From contig NZ_QEXV01000003.1 of NCBI RefSeq assembly GCF_003122085.1, positions 308,501 through 372,500 on the forward strand: DNA of 64,000 nt, given 5' to 3'. Positions 30,156 to 39,094 of the stretch are shown here, in pieces. The notes below the pieces were generated by a model. That model had not been told where the DNA came from, made no database searches, and worked only from the letters and a program-made list of their open reading frames with translations. Origin of the DNA: Marinicauda salina. Its GTDB lineage: Bacteria > Pseudomonadota > Alphaproteobacteria > Caulobacterales > Maricaulaceae. The position numbers and the translations under genes were made by a program. Within the stretch, counting starts at the first letter, position 1, and each line of letters begins with the position of its first letter.

Positions 30156-30179
30156 ATGCACGTTCATAAAACTGTGCAT
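30156..30179. repeat. Spaced inverted repeat in the TonB receptor upstream region
   Basis: ATGCAC (30156-30161) and GTGCAT (30174-30179) form an inverted repeat 12 bases apart, in a 276-bp AT-richer gap between the divergent receptor and hypothetical gene. It lies about 90 bp upstream of the receptor start and could bind a repressor. No regulator gene is adjacent. Confidence 0.4.
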
Positions 30180-30342
30180 GAATCAGGCCGCGGGGAGAAG
30201 AGAACAGCGTTTACGTTTCCGGTGTTATTTGGCCGTACAGGGGGCGAAGCGCACGAATTCGCCCCGGGTGTTGCGTCGCAGCCACGCGTTGCGGCCGCCA
30301 TGAAGCGTTGCGGCTGAGCCCGCGCCCGCCGCGGCTTACCGG

Positions 30343-31599
30343 ATGACAACCTCTTCGATCGATCATGCGTCCATACCGTCGCGAGGAAAGGGCGCACGCG
30401 TGCAAAGCGAGGTGATGGCGCAGCTCAAGCGCCACCTGGCGAGCGCCGACCATGTCGACGTCAGCCAGTACCAGTTCATCAATCTGGAAGCCGTCGAGGC
30501 GGCGGCCGAATCGCTGTGGCCGCAAATCCGCGAGCGCGTCTTCCTCGCCTCGCGCTCGATCATCGAGAAGCGCACCGATGACGGCGACCTGATCATCCAG
30601 TGCGAGTCCGGTTTCCTGGTCGTCTTCGCGGACCTGAGCGGGGAAGCCGCGCGATCGGTCACCGAGGCGATTCGCCGGGACATGGAGAGCTTCTTCCTGG
30701 GCGAGGAGATGCTCGATCTGCTCGGCGTGAGCGCGACCAGCCAGAAGCTGACGGTCGAGGAGTTCCGCCGCACCCTCGACGCAGTGGAGATCACGGAGGA
30801 CGCGCCCTGCCCGGAACCGGAGGCCGCGACGGCGTCTGAATCGCGCGCCGCCGACGCGGCCGCGCCGATCCGCGTCGACGACATGGCCTTCCGTCCGGCC
30901 TGGGACGTACGCCGGGAGGCGGTCGCGGCCTTCTTCGCAACGCCGATGAGCCGCGATCGGTGCGACGGGGCCTGGCGAACCGGATCGCGGATCCTGATCG
31001 CCGACCACCGCCCCGATCACCGGCTTGCGCTGGACCTGGAGACCCTGCGACGGGCGACCGGCGCGCTCGAGGCCCAGCTTCGCCAGGGCGTCCGCTGCGC
31101 GATCGTGATACCGGCGGGCTACGAGATGCTCGCCGCGCCGCGGCTGCGCGTGAAATTCATCGCCGCCCTGAACGCGCTGCCCGAAGCGGTGCGCGCCCTG
31201 ACCTATGTGCGCGTCGACGGCGCGCCCGTGGACGCGCCGGCCGGCGCGCTTTCCGAGACGTGCCGCAGTCTCGTTCCGCATTGCGGCATGCTCGTCGTTC
31301 ACATGCCGCTCGACACGCTCAGCCTGGAACGCTTCGCCGACACCGGCGCGAGCTTCTTCGGCGCGGACCTGCCCCGCGCGGCGACGCCGGCCGCCGAGCA
31401 GAACGCCGAGCATTTCGCCGCGCTGGCCCGGCGCCTGGATCGGCCCTTCTATCTCGACCAGGCGGCGAACTGGGAGACGCTGCGCCTGGGGCTGCGCGTC
31501 GAGGCGCGCCTGATCGCAGGGCCCGTGATCGGGGAGTTCTCGGCGCCGAGCGCGCCCTATCGTCTCACCCGCGCCGGACTGCTGGCCAACGCGGCCTGA
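30343..31599 (+). CDS. Hypothetical protein with a degenerate EAL-like C-terminal half
   Basis: 418 residues, no membrane segment or signal. The N-terminal 150 residues are helical (MAQLKRHLASADHVDVSQYQ, RVFLASRSIIEKR). From about residue 180, MAFRPAWDVRREAVAAFF resembles the strand-1 region of EAL proteins (yqPIwdlrt..v.gfEa), and VRCAIVIPAGYEMLAAPRLR matches the position of their substrate strand. The catalytic EAL/EVL glutamate motif is not there, so c-di-GMP hydrolysis is unlikely; a regulatory or binding role is possible. I recognise no family name with certainty. Start ATG 30343; the gene stands alone. Confidence 0.5.
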   Translation: MTTSSIDHASIPSRGKGARVQSEVMAQLKRHLASADHVDVSQYQFINLEAVEAAAESLWPQIRERVFLASRSIIEKRTDDGDLIIQCESGFLVVFADLSGEAARSVTEAIRRDMESFFLGEEMLDLLGVSATSQKLTVEEFRRTLDAVEITEDAPCPEPEAATASESRAADAAAPIRVDDMAFRPAWDVRREAVAAFFATPMSRDRCDGAWRTGSRILIADHRPDHRLALDLETLRRATGALEAQLRQGVRCAIVIPAGYEMLAAPRLRVKFIAALNALPEAVRALTYVRVDGAPVDAPAGALSETCRSLVPHCGMLVVHMPLDTLSLERFADTGASFFGADLPRAATPAAEQNAEHFAALARRLDRPFYLDQAANWETLRLGLRVEARLIAGPVIGEFSAPSAPYRLTRAGLLANAA

Positions 31600-31673
31600 G
31601 CGCTTGCACCCCGGTGCGGCAGGGGACACTCTTCCTTCCGATCCGGCGCAATAGACCCGGCAGGAGGACTCCC

Positions 31674-33752
31674 ATGCCCGCTCGACGATTTCTCGCAGCC
31701 GCCTGCGGCGCGGCGCTCGCGCTCGCGCTTCCCGGCGCATCCATCGCCCAGGAGGCAGGCGGCCCGCTGCAGGCGGTGGACATTTTCAGCCTGGAGATGG
31801 CGGCCGACCCGCAGATCGCGCCGGACGGCTCGCGCGTCGTCTATCAACGCCGGTCCAACGACATCATGACCGACCGGACGCGCTCGGCGCTGTGGATCGT
31901 CGACTATGACGGCGACGATCACCGCCCGCTGGTCACCGGCGACGGCGACTATACGAGCCCGCGCTGGTCTCCGGACGGCGATCGCGTGGCCTATATCGCC
32001 AGCGAGAACGACGAGACCCAGCTGCGTGTCTTCTGGTTCGAGGGCGGCCAGACGACGACGCTGGCGAAGCTGCCCGCCGGCGCGAACGGGCTGACCTGGT
32101 CGCCCGACGGCGAGATGCTCGCCTTCACCATGTTCACGCGCGGCGAAGGCCCGCAGGTCGATGTCGGCCTGCCCGATCAGCCGCCGGGGGCGGAATGGGC
32201 GGATTCCGCCCTCGTCGACGAAACGACCGTCTACGAGTTCGACGGGATCGGCGAGATCCCGGACGGCAATTCGCAGATCTACGTCATCTCCGCGGACGGC
32301 GGCGCGCCGCGCCAGCTGACGTCGGCGGAGACCGGCAATATCGGCGGGCTGAGCTGGTCGCCGGACTCGCAGCGCCTCTATTACAGCCTGTCGGCGAGCG
32401 CCGAGGACGGGTTCGACTTCAACGAGGCCGACATCTACGCCGTTCCCGCAGCGGGCGGCGATCCCGAACAAATGACCGACTTCCCGGGCGCGGAGCGGTC
32501 GCCCCGCCCGTCACCCGACGGCGAGACGCTGGCTTGGCTCGGCTATGAGAACCGCTATCTCTCCAACCAGGACGCCCATCTCTACCTGATGAACGTCGAC
32601 GGCGGCGAGCCGCGCGCGGTCCTGCCCGATCACGACCGCGCCATCGACGCCGCGGAGTGGGACTCGTCGGGCCGCGGGCTGTGGATCCAGTACGACGACA
32701 GCGGCCAGAAAGTGCTCGCCCATGTCAGCCGCGACGGCGATCTCGATCCCATGACCGACCGGCTGGGCGGACTGACCTTCGGCCGCCCCTACACCTCGGG
32801 CGCGTTCTCGGTGAGCGACAATGACCGCTTCGCCGCGACCCTCGCCGGGCCGCACGACCTCGCCAATGTCGGCGTCGGCCGGCGGCGCGGCCGCGGCGTC
32901 GACGTGATCACCGACGTCAATGACGACGTGCTCGGCCAACGTGATCTCGCCGAGATCGAGGAGATCACCTGGGAGAGCTCCGCCGACGGGCGCGAGATGG
33001 AGGGCTGGATCGCCTATCCGCCCGACTTCGATCCCGAGCAGAGCTGGCCGCTCATTCTCGAGATCCATGGCGGACCGCACGCGACCTACGGGCCGGTCTT
33101 CTCCGCCGAGGTCCAGCTCTACGCCGCGGCGGGCTATATCGTCCTCTACACCAATCCGCGCGGCTCGACCTCGTACGGCGAGGACTTCGCCAACCTGATC
33201 GACAAGGACTATCCCGGCGAGGACGTCGACGACCTGCTCTCTGGAATCGACGCGGTCGTCGAGCGCGGCTTCATCGACGAGGACCGCCTCTTCGTCACCG
33301 GCGGATCGGGCGGCGGCGTGCTGTCGGCCTGGCTGATCGGCGCCGACGACCGCTTCGCCGCGGCCGCGGTCGGCAAGCCGGTCATCAACTGGACGAGCTT
33401 CACGCTGGCGGCCGATATCGGGCCGTCCATCATGCCCTACTGGTTCGGCGAGGCGCCGTGGGAGAACCCCGAGGCCTACTGGGAGCGCTCGCCGCTCTCG
33501 CTGGTCGGAAACGTCGAGGCGCCGACGCTGGTCTTCGTCGGCGCGGAGGACCGGCGCACGCCGGTGTTCGAGTCCGAGCAGTTCTACAACGCGCTGCAGA
33601 TCCGCGGGATCGAGAGCCGGCTCGTGCGCATCCCCGGCGCCTTCCACGGCATCGCGGATTCGCGGCCCTCGCGCCTGCTGCAGAAGGCCGGCCACGTCAT
33701 CGCCTGGTTCGACGAGCACGACCCGGGCGCTGAGGGGAGTTCAGAGGAGTAG
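31674..33752 (+). CDS. S9 prolyl-oligopeptidase-family peptidase
   Basis: 692 residues from ATG 31674, with CAGGAGGACTCCC upstream. A signal peptide (about 1-24, ending GASIAQEA) indicates periplasmic export. A beta-propeller of WSPDGDRVAY and WSPDSQRLYY repeats follows (about 40-400). The alpha/beta-hydrolase domain has the nucleophile in VTGGSGGGVLSAW, the Asp in FVGAEDRRTPVF, and the His in GAFHGI. It is probably a dipeptidyl- or acyl-peptidase trimming imported peptides; exact specificity is not readable. Confidence 0.93.
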   Translation: MPARRFLAAACGAALALALPGASIAQEAGGPLQAVDIFSLEMAADPQIAPDGSRVVYQRRSNDIMTDRTRSALWIVDYDGDDHRPLVTGDGDYTSPRWSPDGDRVAYIASENDETQLRVFWFEGGQTTTLAKLPAGANGLTWSPDGEMLAFTMFTRGEGPQVDVGLPDQPPGAEWADSALVDETTVYEFDGIGEIPDGNSQIYVISADGGAPRQLTSAETGNIGGLSWSPDSQRLYYSLSASAEDGFDFNEADIYAVPAAGGDPEQMTDFPGAERSPRPSPDGETLAWLGYENRYLSNQDAHLYLMNVDGGEPRAVLPDHDRAIDAAEWDSSGRGLWIQYDDSGQKVLAHVSRDGDLDPMTDRLGGLTFGRPYTSGAFSVSDNDRFAATLAGPHDLANVGVGRRRGRGVDVITDVNDDVLGQRDLAEIEEITWESSADGREMEGWIAYPPDFDPEQSWPLILEIHGGPHATYGPVFSAEVQLYAAAGYIVLYTNPRGSTSYGEDFANLIDKDYPGEDVDDLLSGIDAVVERGFIDEDRLFVTGGSGGGVLSAWLIGADDRFAAAAVGKPVINWTSFTLAADIGPSIMPYWFGEAPWENPEAYWERSPLSLVGNVEAPTLVFVGAEDRRTPVFESEQFYNALQIRGIESRLVRIPGAFHGIADSRPSRLLQKAGHVIAWFDEHDPGAEGSSEE

Positions 33753-33766
33753 GGATCGCTCACGCT

Positions 33767-33842
33767 GTCATCGCCGGGCTCGTCCCGGCGATCCAGCGAG
33801 ATGGCTTTTGTCTGGATGGCCGGAACAAGTCCGGCCATGACG
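33767..33842. repeat. Dispersed palindromic element, copy 2
   Basis: Same structure as 16963-17034: outer TGTCAT..ATGACG arms around the hairpins CGCCGGG-ctcgt-CCCGGCG and TGGCCGGA-acaag-TCCGGCCA. It lies between the convergent peptidase and glutathione-transferase genes, where it could act as a shared terminator. Confidence 0.8.
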
Positions 33843-33868
33843 GGGGAATGCTGTCGAAACTGGAGTCC

Positions 33869-34501
33869 CTACGCCCCCGCGCTCGGCCGGGCCCGGATCG
33901 CCTCGCGCCAGGTCGCGAGATGCTCAAGCCCGCCGTCGGGCTGGAGCTTCACCCAGCCAGCGAACTCGACGAAGATGAAGCCGGCGATGTCGGCGACCGA
34001 AAACGAGTCCCCGCCGAGCCAGGGCGTCTCGCCCAGCCTTTCGTTCATCGCCGTGAAGAAGCGCGTCGCCCGCGCCGCGCCGCGTTCGGCGAGCTCGGGG
34101 ATCTGCGGCGTCGGCTCCGGGCCCGGAAGCGCGCGGTCCTTCATCGCCTTCGAGGTGTTGCGCAGCACCTCCATGATCGCGCTGAGGCCCTCGAACTCGA
34201 CCCGCCAGGTCCATTCGGCGACCAGCGCCTTCTCGACCGGCGTCGTCCCCATCAGCGGCGGGTCGGGATAGACCTCTTCGAGATAGCGCGCGATCGAGGC
34301 GTTCTCGCACAGCGTCGTCCCGTCATCGAGGCGCAGGACCGGCACGGTGCAGCGCGGGTTGAGCGCGCGGAAATCGTCGGAGAACTGCTCGCCGTTCCTG
34401 AGATCGACCTCGATCGTCTCGACGTCGACGCGCTTCTCGGCGATCACCATGCGCGCCCGGCGCGGGCTGGGCGCGGTGGCGCAGTCGTAGAATTTCATCA
34501 T
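33869..34501 (-). CDS. Glutathione S-transferase family protein
   Basis: 210 residues from ATG 34501 (a second ATG follows directly). The thioredoxin-like N-terminal half reads MKFYDCATAPSPRRARMVIA, with the cis-proline in CTVPVLRLDDGTTLCENAS; the helical C-terminal domain holds SFSVADIAGFIFVEF. It conjugates or reduces glutathione-linked substrates in the cytosol. It starts about 20 bp after the amidase stop and may be its operon partner. Confidence 0.88.
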   Translation of the reverse strand: MMKFYDCATAPSPRRARMVIAEKRVDVETIEVDLRNGEQFSDDFRALNPRCTVPVLRLDDGTTLCENASIARYLEEVYPDPPLMGTTPVEKALVAEWTWRVEFEGLSAIMEVLRNTSKAMKDRALPGPEPTPQIPELAERGAARATRFFTAMNERLGETPWLGGDSFSVADIAGFIFVEFAGWVKLQPDGGLEHLATWREAIRARPSAGA

Positions 34502-34520
34502 CGCGATCGGTCTTCCTGCG

Positions 34521-36257
34521 TCAGCTGAATTGCGGCGGCCGGACGTCGGCCACGCCGAGGCGGGCCTCGATCGCCGCGCCGAGGGCGAGGATCGTTCCCT
34601 CCTCGAAAAGCGGCGCCCAGAGGCTCGTCGCATGGGGCACGGAAAAGGCCGTCCCGCTCTCGTCGGCGGCCTGGCCGAAGATGGTCCGCGTGGGCTGATC
34701 GACGAAGCCCGAGCGGAAGGCGAGCTGGGGATGGCCGGTGAAGTTGGTGATGATCAGCATGTCGCCGGCGAAGTTCGGCCCGATCACGGCGTCGAGACCG
34801 TCCATCCGCTCGCCCATCATGGTCATCACCTGGCGGCGCAGGCGGTCGATATTGACCAGGTCGACGGCGCTGGCGAACCGCGCGCGGCGCCAGGTGTTGG
34901 GCCAGGCCTGCGGGATCTGCCAGCGCAGCTGGTCGTCGAGATCCTCCAGCGTCAGCCGCTCGAACGCGGCGGCCGCCTCGGCCTCGAGCTGGGTGAGCAG
35001 GCTCGCATAGGGCAGCTCGTCGACATCGAATTCGACGAGCTCGACGCCCAGCGATCGGGCGGCCTCCAGCGCGGCGCGATCGGGCTCGGCGGCCTCCTCG
35101 AACCAGGCCGGGTTGTAGCCCACGCGCATGCCCGACAGGTCGCGCGCGAAATCCGCCTCGAAGCCGTGGTCCAGCGATGACGGATCGCCCGGGTGGCCGC
35201 CATTGATCGCGGCGAGCACCAGCGCGGCGTCCGGGGCCGAACGCACCAGCGGGCCGATCTTGTCCAGCGACCAGCACAACGCCATGGCGCCGGTGCGCGG
35301 CACGCGGCCGAAGGTGGGCCTGAGCGCCGTCGTGCCGCATCGATGCGAGGGCGAGACCAGCGAGCCCAGCGTCTCGGTGCCGATGGCGAAAGCGCACAGC
35401 CCCGCCGCGGTCGCCGAGGCCGAGCCGGCCGAGGAGCCGCTTGAGCCCTCCTCGGGATTGAACGGATTGCGGGTCACCCCGTCGAACCAGATGTCGCCGT
35501 AGGCGATCGCGCCCGAGGTCGACTTTCCCAGCATCACAGCGCCCGCGTCGGCGAGCCGGCGCGCCACGGCGGCGGTCTCGTCGGCCACCCGGTCGCGATA
35601 GACGCTCGCGCCCCAGGTGGCGGGCAATCCCTCGACGTCGATGATGTCCTTGAGCGCGTACGGCACGCCATGCAGCGGGCCGCGGACACGCCCCGCCCGG
35701 CGCTCGGCGTCGCGCGCCCGGGCCTCGGCGCGGGCGCGGTCGGCGGTCACGGTGACGAAGCATTCGAGCGCCGCGCCATGGCGCGCGATGCGGTCGAGAT
35801 AGAGGTCGGTCAGCTCCAGCGACGTGATCGCCCCGGCGTCCATCCAGGCCGCCAGCCTCCACGCCGGGGCGTAGGCGATGTCGACGGGGTCGGCGGGCAG
35901 CGGTCCGGGATCGCGCGACACGCCGGAGATCCGGTTTTCCTGCGATCGAAGGGCGGCGCCGGACGGGCGCGGATCGAAGACCTGGGCGGGGGCGAGCGCG
36001 TTGGGCTTCTCGACGGCGCGCAACTGCTCGGCGCGCGATATCCAGGCGTCGATTCCCTGGACGATCTGCTCGCGCTCCGACGGCGTGTAGTTCACCGAAA
36101 ACAGCGGCTCGGCGCAGGCGACGGTGTCGGTGGTGACGCCCGCCCCGGCGTCCTGCCCCCTCGCAGCGGCCGCCGTCGCGCCTGCCGCGGCGCCCCCAGC
36201 CAGCAGCCCAAGCACCGAACGACGCGTCGCGCGCGTCCCGGAATTCGAATCGGTCAT
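34521..36257 (-). CDS. Exported amidase (amidase-signature family)
   Basis: 578 residues. A twin-arginine leader (TRRSVLGLLAGGAAAG) predicts folded export through Tat. The amidase-signature Ser-cisSer-Lys triad is in place: Lys in YALKDIIDVEG, glycine/serine motif GSSGSSAGSASATAAG with the catalytic Ser, and SPSHRCGTTALRPTFGR downstream. It hydrolyses amide bonds; the substrate is not evident, and relatives range from glutamyl-tRNA amidases to aryl amidases. Unlike GatA it is exported and stands alone. Start at ATG 36257. Confidence 0.9.
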   Translation of the reverse strand: MTDSNSGTRATRRSVLGLLAGGAAAGATAAAARGQDAGAGVTTDTVACAEPLFSVNYTPSEREQIVQGIDAWISRAEQLRAVEKPNALAPAQVFDPRPSGAALRSQENRISGVSRDPGPLPADPVDIAYAPAWRLAAWMDAGAITSLELTDLYLDRIARHGAALECFVTVTADRARAEARARDAERRAGRVRGPLHGVPYALKDIIDVEGLPATWGASVYRDRVADETAAVARRLADAGAVMLGKSTSGAIAYGDIWFDGVTRNPFNPEEGSSGSSAGSASATAAGLCAFAIGTETLGSLVSPSHRCGTTALRPTFGRVPRTGAMALCWSLDKIGPLVRSAPDAALVLAAINGGHPGDPSSLDHGFEADFARDLSGMRVGYNPAWFEEAAEPDRAALEAARSLGVELVEFDVDELPYASLLTQLEAEAAAAFERLTLEDLDDQLRWQIPQAWPNTWRRARFASAVDLVNIDRLRRQVMTMMGERMDGLDAVIGPNFAGDMLIITNFTGHPQLAFRSGFVDQPTRTIFGQAADESGTAFSVPHATSLWAPLFEEGTILALGAAIEARLGVADVRPPQFS

Positions 36258-36471
36258 GTCGCCTCCTCCCCGGATCGCTGCGATCCGCCCGCGCGTTAAC
36301 CGTTCATCTTCGCGTCAGGCCGTCTTCGTCAGGGTAAGCTGGCGGGCGTGACTCGCAATGCCGGGCTGGGGATTCAAATGCACGTGAAATCGCCTCATTC
36401 GCGTCATGAACCGGGCGCACTAAGCGTTATGGTAAATACTGTGATAGCCTTTAACGGAGGGGGGCCTCCCT

Positions 36472-37470
36472 ATGCTTGACGAGACGTTCGAGACCAGACG
36501 GAAGGCGCGCCCGGAAAACTTTTTCGGCCGCCCCGGCGCGGCGGAGCAAGGGGGCGCCCCGATGAGCCGTGAGTTCGCGCGATTCACCGAGAAGACCCAC
36601 CAGATGTCTAACCAGCTGGTTGATGGCTATGTGCGGGCCGCGGCCGACTATCAGGCTTATCTGGAATTCCGTAAAGATAACAAGCTCACGCGCGTGGCGC
36701 AGTATCCCGACAGCAATATCATGCACTTCTCGATCCTGGCCGGGCTGGTGCTGTTCGAAGGTCTGGCGAACGCCTACTTCTTCTCGAAGGGCTCGGATCT
36801 CGGCCTGCTCGGGGGCTGGATCCAGGCGATCACGGTGGCGTTCACCAACGTCATCGCGTCCTTCTTCCTGATCGGCTTTCTCGGCCTGCGCTTCCTGCAG
36901 AATCCGACGCGGCCCTTCTCGTTCGCAGCCGCCGCCGTCGGCGTGCCCATCGTGGTGGTCCTCATCGGCTTTCTGAACTTCAGCGCGGGCCATTATCGCG
37001 ACCTGCTCGAACTGAACGCCGCCACGCTCGCGCTCGGAGACACTGACGTGACGGGCGAGATCCTCGCCCCGGTCACCCGCGCATTGTCGTTCCAGCCCTT
37101 CGAGACGCTGGAGGCGCTGCTCCTGTTCATACTCGGCATCACGTTCGCCGCCATCGCCGCGTTCAAGGGCGCCACCTTCGACGACCGGACCGTGGGCTAC
37201 GGCGCGGCCCAGCGCAGAGCGAAGCGTTCGGCGTCCTATCTGGCGGCGGTGCTCAAACAGGCGCCAAGCAATATCGGGGACGGCGAGTCGGATTCCGTGG
37301 GCGCGGAATACCACGCCAGCTCAAGAGAACTGCTCGAAGAAATCCGGGAGTTCTTCGCGGAAGAGACCGAGCGCGCCAGGGAAGACTTCGACGCAATGCG
37401 CGACTCCCGGGAAGATGCCGGCGGGCGCGGCCGTGGCCGCCGGGCGCCCCCTCCTTACGCGCGGGACTGA
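36472..37470 (+). CDS. Uncharacterised four-helix membrane protein, pair member 1
   Basis: 332 residues with about four membrane helices (roughly 85-105, 118-142, 151-172, 208-232). The N-terminal cytosolic stretch holds QLVDGYVRAAADYQAYLEFR, and the C-terminal tail (240-332) is charged and coiled-coil-like (REFFAEETERAREDFDAMRD). Conserved-looking loops are YPDSNIMHFSILAGLVLFEG and YFFSKGSDLGLLGGWIQ. I do not recognise the family. It starts after a strong GGAGGGG. An inner ATG at 36562 is possible. It is followed 76 bp on by a VWA-like gene and they probably work together. Confidence 0.7.
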   Translation: MLDETFETRRKARPENFFGRPGAAEQGGAPMSREFARFTEKTHQMSNQLVDGYVRAAADYQAYLEFRKDNKLTRVAQYPDSNIMHFSILAGLVLFEGLANAYFFSKGSDLGLLGGWIQAITVAFTNVIASFFLIGFLGLRFLQNPTRPFSFAAAAVGVPIVVVLIGFLNFSAGHYRDLLELNAATLALGDTDVTGEILAPVTRALSFQPFETLEALLLFILGITFAAIAAFKGATFDDRTVGYGAAQRRAKRSASYLAAVLKQAPSNIGDGESDSVGAEYHASSRELLEEIREFFAEETERAREDFDAMRDSREDAGGRGRGRRAPPPYARD

Positions 37471-37546
37471 CCCGACCGCGTCCGGCGTTGGTTTTCCGCC
37501 GGCGCGGGGTTAGGGTCGATCCGTCGGGCGGCTTGAGGGGAAGCGC

Positions 37547-38332
37547 ATGCGCCGCAAGGATCTCATCGGAATCTTCAACCTGATCATCGTCGCCGGGGTG
37601 CTCGGCGCGATCAGCTACGCCGCGCTGACGCTGCGTCCCGCGGAGTACGATCCCGACACGCTCTGCCTCGTGGGCGAAGAAGCGCCGCACACCGTCGTCG
37701 TGATCGACAAGACCGACCTCTACACCCCCGGCCAGGCCAGCCGCATCGAGTCGCTCGTCCTCGAAGCCCGCAACGGGCTGATGATCGGGGAGCGTCTCTC
37801 GCTGTTCGAACTCGACGAGCGCGGCGACCTGCGCAACACCAACCGCTTCTCGCTGTGCAATCCCGGCCGCGGCGAACAGATCAACCCGCTCTACCGCAAT
37901 CCCGCCCGCGTCGAGGCGCGCTACCAGGCGCTGTTCGAGGGCCCGCTGCAGAATGCGCTCGCCGACCTGGTCGAACCGAAGAACGCGCCGCAAAGCCCGA
38001 TCATCGAGGCGCTGGCCGATCTCGCCAACGAGGACACGTTCGACCCGGACACGCCCGGCCGCTACGCAGTCCTCGTCTCCGACATGCTCCAGAACTCCGA
38101 CCTGTTCAGCGTCTACGGCGCGGCCCGCAACGCCCCGAACCGCCTGCCGCCGCCCCGCCGGGTCGCCAACGAGATCCGCGCCCAATACGGCGACGCGCTG
38201 GACGGCGTGCGCGTGCGCGTTCACCTGATCCCCCGCCGGGGCTGGGAGGCCGCCCAGCGCGGCCCGATCGTGGACTACTGGTCCGAGCTGTTCCGCGAAC
38301 TCGGCGTCCGCGCGAGCTTCACCGAACTCTAG
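37547..38332 (+). CDS. Uncharacterised membrane-anchored VWA-like protein, pair member 2
   Basis: 261 residues. One N-terminal membrane helix (about 8-27) is followed by a von-Willebrand-A-like domain: VVVIDKTDLYTPGQASRIES resembles a MIDAS DxTxx strand-loop, and YAVLVSDMLQNSDLFSVYG resembles the second MIDAS strand. A paired LCNPGRGEQINPLYRNPARV loop lies between. No catalytic enzyme motif is seen. It is encoded just downstream of the four-helix protein and converges on azoR, sharing a CTAG stop. Confidence 0.65.
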   Translation: MRRKDLIGIFNLIIVAGVLGAISYAALTLRPAEYDPDTLCLVGEEAPHTVVVIDKTDLYTPGQASRIESLVLEARNGLMIGERLSLFELDERGDLRNTNRFSLCNPGRGEQINPLYRNPARVEARYQALFEGPLQNALADLVEPKNAPQSPIIEALADLANEDTFDPDTPGRYAVLVSDMLQNSDLFSVYGAARNAPNRLPPPRRVANEIRAQYGDALDGVRVRVHLIPRRGWEAAQRGPIVDYWSELFRELGVRASFTEL

Positions 38333-38931
38333 GCGGCGGCCCGGCGCTCGGCGCCGTCGACGTCGTCGAACACGGCCTGCTGCTCGTGATCGTTCAGCGC
38401 TCCCCAACGCGAGGCGTCGACGATGCGCACGTCGTCGATCCCCACGAATCCGAGCACGTGACGGAGATAGCCGGTGGCGAAGTCAACCGGGCTATCGACG
38501 GCGACGCCGCCCGAAGCCACGACCAGCCACGCCGTCTTGTTCTTCAGAAGCCCCTCCGGGCCGTTCTCCGTGTAGCGAAAGGTGAGCCGCGCCCGCGCGA
38601 TCTGGTCGATCCACGCCTTGAGCGCGGCGGGGATGGAGAAGTTGTAGATCGGAACCCCGATGACGATCGCGTCGGCGGCCTGAAGCTCGGCGACGAGCGC
38701 GTCGGATCCGGCGAGCGCGGCGCGCTGGGCGTCAGTGCGGTCTTCGGCGGGCGTGAAGTTCGCCTCGACCCACGCGGCGTCGACCTGCGGAACCGGGTCG
38801 GCGGCGAGGTCGCGCACCGTCACCGTTCCGTCCGGCACCGCGAGACGGTCGGCCAGGCGGGCCGACAGCGCGCGGCTGACGGAGCCCTCGACCCGGGCGC
38901 TGGCGTCGACTCTCAGGATTCTGGCGGTCAT
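38329..38931 (-). CDS. azoR: FMN-dependent NADH-azoreductase
   Basis: 200 residues of the AzoR/NAD(P)H quinone reductase flavodoxin fold: RILRVDASARVEGSVSRALS, the FMN loop IGVPIYNFSIPAALKAWIDQ, and VVASGGVAVDSP. The family reduces quinones and azo compounds and protects against thiol or quinone stress. It is the last gene of its strand; its stop overlaps the convergent VWA-like gene (CTAG 38329-38332). Confidence 0.92.
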   Translation of the reverse strand: MTARILRVDASARVEGSVSRALSARLADRLAVPDGTVTVRDLAADPVPQVDAAWVEANFTPAEDRTDAQRAALAGSDALVAELQAADAIVIGVPIYNFSIPAALKAWIDQIARARLTFRYTENGPEGLLKNKTAWLVVASGGVAVDSPVDFATGYLRHVLGFVGIDDVRIVDASRWGALNDHEQQAVFDDVDGAERRAAA

Positions 38932-39045
38932 GGCGGTGTCTCCCTCTCATCAAACGCGCGCCGTGACCGGCGCGATGACGGGGAGATAGGCCTTGGCGGC
39001 AACGGAATTAATGGCGCTCAAAGGAAATAGGTTGCATCGAAAATA

Positions 39046-39072
39046 GAAAAAGCCCGGCGCGACGCGCCGGGC
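39046..39072 (-). terminator. Rho-independent terminator
   Basis: Stem GCCCGGCGC / GCGCCGGGC (39052-39060, 39064-39072) with loop GAC. The minus-strand transcript ends in TTTTTC, so it terminates the M28 peptidase gene 20 bases upstream. Confidence 0.88.
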
Positions 39073-39094
39073 CCTCTCAGGAAAATCGATCCGC

